NCBI GenBank assembly: GCA_024654345.1
Contig: JANLIN010000074.1
Span: 1 to 7,399, forward strand
Direction of reading: 5' to 3'
DNA: 7,399 nucleotides
Source of the DNA: Candidatus Komeilibacteria bacterium
Lineage (GTDB): Bacteria; Patescibacteriota; Patescibacteriia; UBA1558
A model generated the notes under the pieces. The model was not told the origin of the DNA. It did not search any database and was given only the letters and a program-made list of their open reading frames with translations. Numbering within the stretch: position 1 is the first letter of the stretch; the number at the start of each line of letters is the position of its first letter. The translations under genes were made by a program, and so were the position numbers. This document shows, one piece after another, positions 1-6,982 of the stretch.

Positions 1-388
1 GCAAGGTATGCTTTTGGGCCAGCGTAATATGCTGTCGAAAAACCGCCGCTTGCTTGGCCTTTATCTCGGCAAAACTTTTTTCCTTATCCTTAATATAGAA
101 ATAATCAAAACCCGTCTCGCCCACTGCCACTACTTTATCATTCTCGGTAATCAGTGTTTCAAAAAAACCACTGTCAAAATCCTCGTCAAAAACATGAATC
201 GGATGGAGGCCGACACTGGCATAAAGATGATCATGCGCTTGTGCCATGGCCACGCAAAGTTTGTTGGTCGGAGTTTGCGTACCAACATTGATGACTGTCA
301 CATTTTTGTCGGCGCAACGACGGATAACCTCGTCTCGATCTTCTTCAAACCCTGCGAAATCGAGGTGAGCGTGAGAATCAACCAACAT
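1..388 (-). CDS. tatD: TatD family metal-dependent hydrolase (N-terminal half, cut by window edge)
   Basis: A minus-strand reading frame starts with ATG at 388 and stays open for 129 codons to the left edge, so the C-terminal half is missing (the family is usually about 255-265 residues). It begins MLVDSHAHLDF, giving the TatD metal-binding HxH pair (H6, H8). It continues with SVGLHP (58-63) and GETGFDYF (90-97), where E91 is the expected bridging metal ligand. The segment QAAVFRQHITLA (113-124) matches the helix before the next conserved His. TatD proteins are TIM-barrel metallo-hydrolases of the amidohydrolase type, with DNase or 3'-5' exonuclease activity reported for some members; the physiological substrate here cannot be told. 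The start lies 2 bases past the cvpA stop, which implies co-transcription and perhaps translational coupling. No good Shine-Dalgarno is seen at the right distance. Family assignment is firm; the gene symbol is by family only. Confidence 0.93.
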   Translation of the reverse strand, partial: MLVDSHAHLDFAGFEEDRDEVIRRCADKNVTVINVGTQTPTNKLCVAMAQAHDHLYASVGLHPIHVFDEDFDSGFFETLITENDKVVAVGETGFDYFYIKDKEKSFAEIKAKQAAVFRQHITLAQKHTL

Positions 389-390
389 GG

Positions 391-903
391 CTAAAATATA
401 AACTGCTCCAGCGCTCGCAAAGAGCTGGGAATGAAAGGTTCGATCACCGTCGCCACCGCCAAGAAAAAAGCCGCCACCGAAGATTCGGCCAACCAGACTT
501 GCAAATCGGGAACGTTGAACAGATAAATGACGTACACTATCGTCGCCACCACCAGGGCTCCTTCTATCAAACCGAAGATCGCTCCCAAAAGTCTGTTGAG
601 AGCTTTTAAGCCCGGTATAATGGCCACGGCGTGAAAAATTTTGTCGATGGAGTAAAATATCAGACCCACTACTTGTGAAACAATACCAAAGATAACAATA
701 AAGGCGATGACATTTTGTAGAGTTTCACTACCAAAAGAAATTTGAGTAAAATAATCAGCCAGCTCGCGGTAATACTGCCCGGCCACAAAGACACCGACAA
801 AAATACCGGCGATCCGCCCGATGACGGAAATCAAACCGGACTTCCAACCATACACTACAAAACCGGCCAAAATTATTAATATTATGATATCTATAATAAG
901 CAT
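391..903 (-). CDS. cvpA: CvpA family membrane protein
   Basis: This 170-residue, very hydrophobic protein has four likely membrane segments at about residues 2-18, 26-44, 61-84 and 105-129, with a further amphipathic or hydrophobic stretch near 143-160. The pattern of an acidic residue in the first segment (D5), Gly-rich second segment (GRIAGIFVGVFVAG) and the NRLLGAIFGLIEG signature at 103-115 matches the CvpA family, named after the colicin V production protein of E. coli. The molecular role of the family is poorly defined; links to envelope function and stress resistance are reported in other bacteria. The length is normal for the family. It sits 22 bases after metG and 2 bases before tatD. 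The ATG at 903 is the only start that keeps the first membrane segment; no Shine-Dalgarno is visible before it. The stop is TAG, unlike the TAA used by the five complete genes upstream. Confidence 0.85.
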   Translation of the reverse strand: MLIIDIIILIILAGFVVYGWKSGLISVIGRIAGIFVGVFVAGQYYRELADYFTQISFGSETLQNVIAFIVIFGIVSQVVGLIFYSIDKIFHAVAIIPGLKALNRLLGAIFGLIEGALVVATIVYVIYLFNVPDLQVWLAESSVAAFFLAVATVIEPFIPSSLRALEQFIF

Positions 904-925
904 GGGAATATGCTAATAATACAAG

Positions 926-2347
926 TTAAGATAATCGCGGAAAGAGGTTGGGACCCTTTTTTATTTTATCATTATTTAGACAATCCAGCACGGCCGCGGC
1001 CTTGGCGGGCATGAAGGGAAACAATGTTTCCGAAATGGTTTTTAATTCATTGGCGCAATGAGACAAAACCGAAGTCAGTTCGGCTGAGTCTGTCTGTTGC
1101 CATGGCTTGGTATCGTTTATATAGACGTCTAGCGCCTTTATTCTGGCCACCGCTTCTTTGATGACCAGATCAAAACGCAAGTCGGTATAATAAGTCGCTA
1201 TTTTTTCTCGCCATTCTTTGTCGGCCGCCTCCCAACGGACAGTGATATCATTCTTTTCAATCAAATTGGTGACTCGCGCCACCGCGTTGCCGTAGCCGTT
1301 GGCCAAATCGGCGGTATAACGTTCGTCAAAAAGCTCCGCCTTGATATCCGCTTCCTGCCCAAAGGGAAACTGGGATAATAACAAGTAGCGCGTGGCGTCG
1401 GCGCCGTATTTTTCCACCAGCGCGATCGGATCAATCACATTACCCACTGTTTTGCTCATCTTCTGTCCATCGATCGTGAAGAAACCATGTACAAATTCGG
1501 TTTTGAATAACGGTAAATCCAGAGCCAGTAAAAGAGCCGGCCAATAGACGGCGTGGAATTTTAAAATATCCTGGGCCATCAAATGCAGATCCGCCGGCCA
1601 CCATTTGTTAAACTCCGCTTCATCCTGATTGTAGCCGACGGCGGTTATATAATTGGAGAGGGCGTCCACCCAGACATACGAAACTTGATTTTTATCAAAG
1701 GGCAGTTCTACCCCCCAAGAAACACTACTCTTCTGTCGGCTGACGGAAAAATCACCCAGAGAGTTGGTTTTTATTAAACCTAAGACTTCATTCTTGCGCG
1801 TGATAGGTAAAATTTTTATTTCATCACTGGCGATCAAGTCGCGCACACGCGGCAAAAATTCTGACAGTTTAAAAAACCAGTTTTTTTCCTTGACTGACGT
1901 GGGTGGCTGTTTGTGATCGGGACAGAGACCGTCTACCAACTCTTTATCTGTCAAAAATTTCTCACAGCCCACACAATACAGACCGGTATACTCTCTTTCT
2001 TCCAAGTATCCTCGATCATAAAGATCCTGAAAAATTTTTATGACCGCTCGCTCGTGGTATTCATCCGTGGTGCGGATAAATTTGTCATAACTGATATCCA
2101 AAGCTTGCCAAGCGACTTTGAACTTGGCGGCGTTCAGGTCACAAAAAGCTTGCGGCTCCATCCCCTGTTTACTGGCTGAGGTGGCTATTTTGGCCCCATG
2201 TTCATCCGTACCGGTCAAGAAAAAAACATCCCGACCTTGTTGACGATGATAGCGAGCTAAAACATCGGCCACCACCGTAGTATAAGCATGACCAATGTGG
2301 GGCTGATCATTGACGTAATATATGGGAGTTGTCAGATAATATTTCAT
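926..2347 (-). CDS. metG: Methionyl-tRNA synthetase, compact form without C-terminal tRNA-binding domain
   Basis: This 473-residue class I aminoacyl-tRNA synthetase charges tRNA-Met with methionine in the cytoplasm. Visible motifs are TTPIYYVND (6-14), the HIGH box exactly as HIGH (17-20), TGTDEHG (45-51), and a zinc knuckle with C125, C128, C142 and H145. These are followed by WVDALSNYI (226-234) and the KMSKS loop as KMSKT (296-300). The CxxC...CxxH knuckle is the arrangement known from Thermus-type MetRS. The helical anticodon-binding domain fills roughly residues 335-470. The protein ends at NLFPRLS, so the EMAP/Trbp111-like C-terminal domain of many bacterial MetRS is absent. One oddity is MAQDI (257-261) where most family members have IGKDI, a Lys to Gln change near the active site. 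The ATG at 2347 gives the classic MKYYLTTPIYY start. It lies 25 bases after rsmI and no Shine-Dalgarno is seen. Confidence 0.98.
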   Translation of the reverse strand: MKYYLTTPIYYVNDQPHIGHAYTTVVADVLARYHRQQGRDVFFLTGTDEHGAKIATSASKQGMEPQAFCDLNAAKFKVAWQALDISYDKFIRTTDEYHERAVIKIFQDLYDRGYLEEREYTGLYCVGCEKFLTDKELVDGLCPDHKQPPTSVKEKNWFFKLSEFLPRVRDLIASDEIKILPITRKNEVLGLIKTNSLGDFSVSRQKSSVSWGVELPFDKNQVSYVWVDALSNYITAVGYNQDEAEFNKWWPADLHLMAQDILKFHAVYWPALLLALDLPLFKTEFVHGFFTIDGQKMSKTVGNVIDPIALVEKYGADATRYLLLSQFPFGQEADIKAELFDERYTADLANGYGNAVARVTNLIEKNDITVRWEAADKEWREKIATYYTDLRFDLVIKEAVARIKALDVYINDTKPWQQTDSAELTSVLSHCANELKTISETLFPFMPAKAAAVLDCLNNDKIKKGPNLFPRLS

Positions 2348-2372
2348 TGGGGAAAATTCAAAAGGTAATATC

Positions 2373-3050
2373 TTAAGCGGCGGCGATGACCAGAACGAAC
2401 TCGCCTTTGACCTTATCGGCCTGCAATTTTTCCAGTATCAGCACCGCCGAGCCACGATAAACGGATTCAAACTGCTTGGTCAATTCCCTGCCCACCACTA
2501 TGGCCCGATCACCGGCACCAAACTCAATCAATTCATTTAGTAATTTCTCAATCCGATGTACGGATTCGTACAAAACCGCGGTCCTTTGACTGCTGATTAT
2601 CTCCTTTAATTTGGTTTGACGTCCTTTTTTGTGGGGCAGGAAACCATAGAAGACGTATTCATCCGTCGGTAGGCCGCTGATGCTCAAGGCTAATGTCGCC
2701 GCGCTCGGGCCGGGAATGCCAACGACGTTGATATCGGCCGCCACCGCCGCCGCCACCAACTTTCCCCCGGGATCGGAAATACCGGGCGTACCGGCATCAG
2801 TGATCAAGGCGGCTGACTCTCCGTTGGTTAACCGTAAAATTATTCTTTCCACTTGGATCCGTCCACTGTGTTGGAAGTAAGTCAACAATGGTGTCGTTAT
2901 CTCATAGCGTTGCAGTAACTTGGTCGAAACGCGCTTGTCTTCGCAAGCGATAAAATCAACCTCTCGCAATGTTTGTAGAGCTCGTTCCGATATGTCGGAC
3001 AGATTGCCTATCGGCGTCCCCACCACAAACAAAGTCGCCGCGCTACTCAT
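2373..3050 (-). CDS. rsmI: 16S rRNA (cytidine-1402 2'-O)-methyltransferase RsmI
   Basis: This 225-residue SAM-dependent tetrapyrrole-methylase-fold enzyme is predicted to 2'-O-methylate C1402 of 16S rRNA in the decoding centre. Visible motifs in order are the N-terminal VGTPIGNLSDIS (10-21), ACEDKR (35-40), the SAM-binding loop TDAGTPGISDPG (84-95) and GIPGPSA (111-117). These are followed by FYGFLPHKKG (134-143), YESVHRI (161-167), GRELTK (187-192) and the closing strand KGEFVLVI (215-222). Many RsmI proteins have AEDTR where this one has CEDKR. The protein stops directly after the last core strand, so the C-terminal extension that brings typical members to about 280 residues is missing. The start at 3050 places GTPIGNL at the usual distance from the N-terminus; no Shine-Dalgarno is seen. 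It lies 27 bases after the permease gene and 25 before metG. Confidence 0.96.
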   Translation of the reverse strand: MSSAATLFVVGTPIGNLSDISERALQTLREVDFIACEDKRVSTKLLQRYEITTPLLTYFQHSGRIQVERIILRLTNGESAALITDAGTPGISDPGGKLVAAAVAADINVVGIPGPSAATLALSISGLPTDEYVFYGFLPHKKGRQTKLKEIISSQRTAVLYESVHRIEKLLNELIEFGAGDRAIVVGRELTKQFESVYRGSAVLILEKLQADKVKGEFVLVIAAA

Positions 3051-3077
3051 CGTCGATTATTTTTAATTATCTTCATT

Positions 3078-4094
3078 TTATTCCACATCTTTCAGACGCT
3101 TATCCCAAAAATCCTCCAGGAAGACACTCAAAGCGGTCACTACCGGCACCGCCATGATGAGTCCGACAAAGCCGCCCAATTTACCACCGATCACCAAGGC
3201 AATAATCACCAATAGCGGATTTATACCCACTGCCTTGCCCATCACCTTGGGAGTGATGATATGATTTTCACTCTGCTGAATAATCACGTAAAGAATGAAT
3301 ACCAGCAAGGCTTTGAGCGGTGACTGAGCAAAGGCCAAAAATATCGCCGGGATGGCTCCCAGAATGGGCCCCAGATAAGGAATGATCTCAAACAGGCCAG
3401 CGATTAGAGCCAATATCAAAGCATACTCCACTCCCAGGATGGTGAGACCGATAAAGGTTAACACAAAAATAATCAGGGATAAGATCAGCTGGCCGCGCAA
3501 CCAAAATCCGAGTCGACGCTGAATACGCGTCACCAGTTGAGTTAGATAAGGCAGATACTTGGCCGGCACAATCGACTTCATGAATCTTTTGACACCCTCT
3601 TCCTCCACCGTGAAGTAGAAGGTAATCACCAGCACCAAGAAGAAAGAGACGATACCGCCGAAGACACCCATCACAGTATCCAAAGCACCACCGGCTGACA
3701 ATGATAAATCATCCAAAATACGATCAATGGTGCCGTTGTCCGTCACCGGCCCGGTAAAGGAAGAGAAGGCGTCGATGACTTTGTCGTAGTAAACGGGGAA
3801 ATCATTGGCGATCAATTTCAGTTCGGTCGTAATCGGCGGAATAATCAGCGTCACCGCCGCCGCGATCAAACCAAATACCACGATATAAACCACCAGAATT
3901 CCTAAACCCTTGGGAATACCAAATTTTTTCAGCCAGGCCACCGAGGGATCAAGGGCGGCCGCCAGAATGAGCGCCACAAATATAAGAACAATGGCTTCCC
4001 GTATCAGATAGACAAAAGCCAAAGCCAATATAAAAACTAACACTTTCATAAACGTGCGCGTGGAGATATTGATGGTTTTGAAATTCTCAGACAT
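3078..4094 (-). CDS. AI-2E family transporter (TqsA/PerM-like permease)
   Basis: This 338-residue polytopic membrane protein has likely membrane segments near residues 17-48 (probably two), 63-88, 142-163, 203-222, 225-258, 262-275 and 292-325. A hydrophilic stretch at about 89-140 separates the second and third groups. The family signature is visible as FEIIPYLGPILGAIPA (235-250) and ENHIITPKVMGKAVGINPLL (276-295), the most conserved part of AI-2E/PerM proteins. The family was named for export of autoinducer-2 by TqsA of E. coli, but other members move different solutes (some are cation/proton antiporters), so the substrate cannot be assigned. Length is typical (about 340-370). It starts 5 bases after the M16 peptidase stop, the second tightest join in the cluster, so co-transcription is nearly certain. 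No Shine-Dalgarno precedes ATG 4094. Family sure, function open. Confidence 0.93.
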   Translation of the reverse strand: MSENFKTINISTRTFMKVLVFILALAFVYLIREAIVLIFVALILAAALDPSVAWLKKFGIPKGLGILVVYIVVFGLIAAAVTLIIPPITTELKLIANDFPVYYDKVIDAFSSFTGPVTDNGTIDRILDDLSLSAGGALDTVMGVFGGIVSFFLVLVITFYFTVEEEGVKRFMKSIVPAKYLPYLTQLVTRIQRRLGFWLRGQLILSLIIFVLTFIGLTILGVEYALILALIAGLFEIIPYLGPILGAIPAIFLAFAQSPLKALLVFILYVIIQQSENHIITPKVMGKAVGINPLLVIIALVIGGKLGGFVGLIMAVPVVTALSVFLEDFWDKRLKDVE

Positions 4095-4099
4095 GGAAA

Positions 4100-5380
4100 T
4101 TAGATCTTAGTTTGCGTGGCTAATTTTTGAAATTTTTGTTTGGACTTGAATGGCCCGATGACCGCTAAACTGAGACGGTCTGGTCGAAATATTTCGTGGG
4201 CCGCTTTTTTAATTTGAGCGGCCGTGACCGCGTCGATTTTTTCCCTGACCTCCGCGACGGTCGCCAAGTGTCCCCGCGTCATCAGCAAGTGCATCAACCA
4301 ACTGGCCTGGTCTTCGCTATCCTCCAAGGCCAAAGCCAAACGTCCCTTCAGATTCTCTTTCGCTTTGGTTAGCTCTGCCTTTGGTACTAGTTCTTTTTTC
4401 ATCTTTCTCAGCTCTGACATGATCACCTTGTAGGCTTCTTCGATTTTGGTATTGGCGACACCGGCCCGGATGCAAAAATTGGTGACATCGGGATGTTCGT
4501 CGAGAGAGGCGCGGACGGTGTAGGCGAGGCCGCGACGTTCCCGGACGCTGGTAAAAAGACGAGAACTCATATTTCCGCCGAGAATATTGGCCAACAGCAA
4601 CTGGTGGTAATATTTCGGATCTATTTCGCCCACCGCCGGAAAGCCGATCGCCAGCTGCGATTGATCGGTCTGTTTGAACTGCAGTTTGACACGACTTTGC
4701 GCCTGATCGATCGCAAAATTTTTGTCAGTGACTATTTCCGGATGTTTGCCGAAAGAGCGGTCAAAATATTGTCGCAACCATTGGCGCACTTTCTTTTCAG
4801 AAAAATTCCCGGCCACGGCGATAAACATATTGTCCGCCCGGTAATACCTTTTTTTGTACGCCAATATTTCCTGACGACTTAGAGTCGCTATATTTTTGAT
4901 CGGACCGGCAATATCGCGTGCCAAAGGATGTCCTTCGTACACCGCCATTTCCAAAATGGTTTCAATATGATAAATAGGTGTATCTTCGTACATCTTGATC
5001 TCTTCTATGATAACGCCGCGCTCGCGCTCGATTTCAGACTTTTTGAATAAACCCGCAAAAAGCATATCCGATAAAATATCAAAGGCCAGCTCCAACTTTT
5101 GTTTCGGAATTTTGATGTAATAAGCGGTCCGTTCTTTGCTGGTAAAAGCGTTAAAATTCGCCCCCACGCCATCCAATTCTTGGCTAATGACACGCGTATT
5201 GGGTCTTTTTTTACTGCCTTTGAAAAATAGATGCTCAATGAAATGAGAGATGCCGTTGGTAGCTTCTTGTTCATGACGCGAGCCAACTCTGAAACCGACC
5301 AACAAAGTGGCCGCTTCTGTTTCTTGACGCGGTGCCAGTATAACTTGCGATTGATTGCCTAATTGAAAATGTTTGATCAT
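4100..5380 (-). CDS. M16 family zinc peptidase (pitrilysin / processing-peptidase-like)
   Basis: This 426-residue single-chain M16 protease carries the inverted zinc motif HFIEH (H46, E49, H50), with E127 in IIEEIKMYED as third zinc ligand, exactly 76 residues after H50. The C-terminal half keeps the second-domain signature GGNMSSRLFTSVRERRGLAYTV (268-289), whose Arg/Tyr pair positions substrate. Both halves of the M16B fold are therefore present and the enzyme looks catalytically competent. Length matches the 410-440 residue bacterial PqqL/YmxG/MPP-like group. No signal peptide or membrane segment is seen, so it is probably cytoplasmic and may degrade small peptides or trim proteins; the substrate is unknown. 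It lies 22 bases after glyS and 5 before the permease. ATG 5380 is chosen because it gives the usual start just ahead of the first beta strand; no Shine-Dalgarno is present. Confidence 0.95.
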   Translation of the reverse strand: MIKHFQLGNQSQVILAPRQETEAATLLVGFRVGSRHEQEATNGISHFIEHLFFKGSKKRPNTRVISQELDGVGANFNAFTSKERTAYYIKIPKQKLELAFDILSDMLFAGLFKKSEIERERGVIIEEIKMYEDTPIYHIETILEMAVYEGHPLARDIAGPIKNIATLSRQEILAYKKRYYRADNMFIAVAGNFSEKKVRQWLRQYFDRSFGKHPEIVTDKNFAIDQAQSRVKLQFKQTDQSQLAIGFPAVGEIDPKYYHQLLLANILGGNMSSRLFTSVRERRGLAYTVRASLDEHPDVTNFCIRAGVANTKIEEAYKVIMSELRKMKKELVPKAELTKAKENLKGRLALALEDSEDQASWLMHLLMTRGHLATVAEVREKIDAVTAAQIKKAAHEIFRPDRLSLAVIGPFKSKQKFQKLATQTKI

Positions 5381-5402
5381 GAATACAGCAGTTTATAATA
5401 AA

Positions 5403-6791
5403 TTAAATACGCGGTAGTTTTCCCGTGATATAGTCGACAATTTCTGAAATCGCCACTCTTTCCTGCGCCATCGTGTCTCGGTCCCGGACTGTTATCGCCT
5501 TATCTTCCAGACTTTCAAAGTCCACCGTCACGCAGAAAGGCGTACCGATCTCATCCTGACGGCGATACCGCTTGCCGATCGAACCGGTAGCATCATACTG
5601 CGTGGAAAATACCGTCCGCAAGGTATTAAAAACATCACTGGCCAGTGGCGCCAAAGTTTCTTTGTTTGATAAAGGCAGGACCGCCACTGTGATCGGCGCC
5701 AGATAGTATGGTAATTTGAGAACCACTTCCGAATCCTTGATAGCAGTGGTCGTGGTACTGCGACCACCTTCAATTTCCGTGTAAGCCGACAGTAAAACAG
5801 CCAGCACAGAACGATCCACACCGAGCGATGGTTCAATAACATGCGGTACGTATTTTTCTTTGGTTATCGGATCGGTGTAAACAAGGTCTTGGCCGGAATA
5901 TTTTTGGTGCTGCTGCAAATCATAGTCAGTGCGGTACGCCAAACCATACAGCTCTTCCTGACCAAACGGGTACTGGAACTGAAAATCAATGGTTCGCTGG
6001 GAATAAAAGGCTCGATCCTTCTCAGAAATTTCCGCTTCCTGAACTTTATCCGCCGGCAAACCAATCCAACCACACCAATCACGCATCATCTGCAACCACT
6101 CAGCAAAACTTTCCTGCCAATGATCAGGATGCACAAAGTATTCGATTTCCATTTGTTCAAACTCCCGTGTCCGAAAAATGAAATTCTCGGTCGTGATTTC
6201 ATTGCGGAATGCCTTGCCAATCTGACCGATACCGAAGGGAACGCGCTGTCGCATGGTATCAACCACATTTTTGAAATTTACGAATATACCGCCGGCTGTC
6301 TCCGGTCGTAGATAGACTGTCACCCCCTCATCAGTAACGGGTCCCATACGTGTTTCAAACATGAGATTGAACTGGCGCGCGGTGGTAAGCTCTCCGCCGC
6401 AGGTGGGACATTTGACTTCCTCAGCCAACGGCTTTTCTTTATCATAACCAGGTTTCGCGCCGTCACCGGCCAGAAGATGGTCTGCCCGCCAGCGTCGACG
6501 ACATTGTTTGCAATCAACTAAAGGATCGCTAAAATTTTGAATATGGCCGGAAGCCTCCCACACTTTGGGGTGCATAATGATGGCGGAGTCTAGCCCCACC
6601 ATATCGGCTCTTTCGGTGACGAATTTTCGCCACCACAGCTGTTTGAGATTGTTCTTCAGCAAAACGCCCAAGGGGCCATAGTCATAAGCTGCGTTCAAAC
6701 CACCGTATATTTCGGAAGATTGAAAAATAAAGCCTCTCCTTTTGGCGAGAGACACAAGTTTCTCCATCTTATTATCCTTATTTTCTGCCAT
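5403..6791 (-). CDS. glyS: Glycyl-tRNA synthetase, single-chain (alpha2) class II type
   Basis: This 462-residue class II synthetase charges tRNA-Gly. It is the homodimeric form found in Bacillus-like bacteria, archaea and eukaryotes, not the split GlyQ/GlyS form of E. coli. Seen in order are LAKRRGFIFQSSEIYGG (15-31), YDYGPLG (36-42) and a zinc ribbon with C94, C97, C128 and C131. Next come FNLMFETRMGP (141-151), LRPETAGGIFVNF (161-173) and motif 2 in FGIGQIGKAFRNEI then FRTREFEQMEIEYF (186-219). Motif 3 is VIEPSLGVDRSVLAVL (318-333), and an HGTP-type anticodon-binding domain spans about 365-455 (APITVAVLPL, then FCVTVDF). Length is typical. It is the first gene of the cluster, directly behind the promoter at 6829-6857. 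Two starts are possible: ATG 6791 (used here, longest) and ATG 6767, which has a much better Shine-Dalgarno and gives MEKLVSLAKRRG. Confidence 0.97.
   Translation of the reverse strand: MAENKDNKMEKLVSLAKRRGFIFQSSEIYGGLNAAYDYGPLGVLLKNNLKQLWWRKFVTERADMVGLDSAIIMHPKVWEASGHIQNFSDPLVDCKQCRRRWRADHLLAGDGAKPGYDKEKPLAEEVKCPTCGGELTTARQFNLMFETRMGPVTDEGVTVYLRPETAGGIFVNFKNVVDTMRQRVPFGIGQIGKAFRNEITTENFIFRTREFEQMEIEYFVHPDHWQESFAEWLQMMRDWCGWIGLPADKVQEAEISEKDRAFYSQRTIDFQFQYPFGQEELYGLAYRTDYDLQQHQKYSGQDLVYTDPITKEKYVPHVIEPSLGVDRSVLAVLLSAYTEIEGGRSTTTTAIKDSEVVLKLPYYLAPITVAVLPLSNKETLAPLASDVFNTLRTVFSTQYDATGSIGKRYRRQDEIGTPFCVTVDFESLEDKAITVRDRDTMAQERVAISEIVDYITGKLPRI
6765..6779 (-). promoter_or_regulatory. Shine-Dalgarno and alternative start for glyS
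   Basis: On the minus strand AAGGA (6779-6775) is followed by a 7-base spacer and ATG (6767-6765), which is codon 9 of the longer glyS frame. It is the only well-placed Shine-Dalgarno found before any start in this window; ATG 6791 has none. Starting here would give a 454-residue GlyRS beginning MEKLVSLAKRRG, and would lengthen the 5' leader from the predicted promoter to roughly 55 bases. Confidence 0.5.
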
Positions 6792-6828
6792 AACGGAATT
6801 AAGTGAAATTATAAGTATAAGTGATTAA

Positions 6829-6857
6829 ATTATACTGATTAATTAAAGTAAAATCAA
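6829..6857 (-). promoter_or_regulatory. Sigma70-type promoter of the glyS-to-tatD gene cluster
   Basis: On the minus strand TTGATT (6857-6852) is followed by exactly 17 bases and then TATAAT (6834-6829), a perfect -10 with a -35 matching TTGACA in its first four bases. Transcription should start near 6822, giving a leader of about 30 bases to ATG 6791. A second TATAAT lies at 6813-6808 but has no recognisable -35 at the right distance (AGTATA), so it is a weaker candidate. The promoter lies in an AT-rich stretch between the repeat array and glyS; its -35 box coincides with the outer edge of the first repeat core. Confidence 0.65.
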
Positions 6858-6896
6858 GTACTACGAAGCTACGAACGCTTCGATAGTCGTATTCTG
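6858..6896. repeat. Palindromic core 1 (array edge, outer arm degenerate)
   Basis: The inner stem CGAAGC (6864-6869) pairs with GCTTCG (6877-6882) around the 7-base loop TACGAAC. The right outer arm GTATTC is present (6889-6894), but the left outer arm reads AAGTAC in place of GAATAC, so the outer stem is weakened. It overlaps the -35 box of the glyS promoter by its outermost bases. Confidence 0.8.
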
Positions 6897-6943
6897 CAAA
6901 ATAACAGTTTAATGATTCTTGATTGGTGGAGGGATTTGCAATC
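6895..6943. repeat. Linker A, copy 1
   Basis: This stretch joins cores 1 and 2 and recurs unchanged at 7089-7137. Near its right side ATTC (6915-6918) and GATTG (6921-6925), separated by a TT bulge, can pair with CAATC (6939-6943) plus GAAT (6944-6947). That fold would borrow the first bases of the next core's outer arm. The loop contains GGTGGAGGGATTT. Confidence 0.75.
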
Positions 6944-6982
6944 GAATACTGCGAAGCTACGAACGCTTCGATAGTCGTATTC
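6944..6982. repeat. Palindromic core 2 (complete reference copy)
   Basis: The outer arms GAATAC (6944-6949) and GTATTC (6977-6982) pair perfectly. The inner arms CGAAGC (6952-6957) and GCTTCG (6965-6970) also pair perfectly around loop TACGAAC. An asymmetric internal loop of TG on the left and ATAGTC on the right separates the two stems. This is the cleanest copy and defines the unit. Confidence 0.88.

Larger units (their letters stand above)
1..6834 (-). other. Probable seven-gene operon glyS to tatD
   Basis: All seven genes face the same way, and the gaps between them, in transcription order, are 22, 5, 27, 25, 22 and 2 bases. No gap is large enough for a rho-independent terminator plus a promoter. 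The single good promoter found is ahead of glyS. The set combines two tRNA synthetases and an rRNA methyltransferase with a protease, two membrane proteins and a TatD hydrolase. The operon may continue past the left edge. Co-transcription is inferred from spacing only. Confidence 0.75.

Noticed and set aside
8..394. 128-codon plus-strand open frame at the left end
   Set aside because: It is antisense to a frame with clear TatD motifs (HAH, GLHP, GETGFD), which is the real gene.
4493..4882. 129-codon plus-strand open frame opposite the M16 peptidase
   Set aside because: It has no recognisable domain or ribosome site, and the opposite strand holds the conserved peptidase sequence.
5841..6311. 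156-codon plus-strand open frame antisense to glyS
   Set aside because: It lies wholly opposite the conserved catalytic core of GlyRS and resembles no protein family; it is a by-product of the codon use of glyS.
6792..6851. T-box or other riboswitch ahead of glyS
   Set aside because: The predicted leader is only about 30-55 bases, too short for a T-box, and contains no recognisable T-box or specifier element.
6870..6884. Rho-independent terminator formed by the CGAAGC/GCTTCG hairpin
   Set aside because: The stem is only six base pairs and no T-run follows on either strand, in this or the other four cores.
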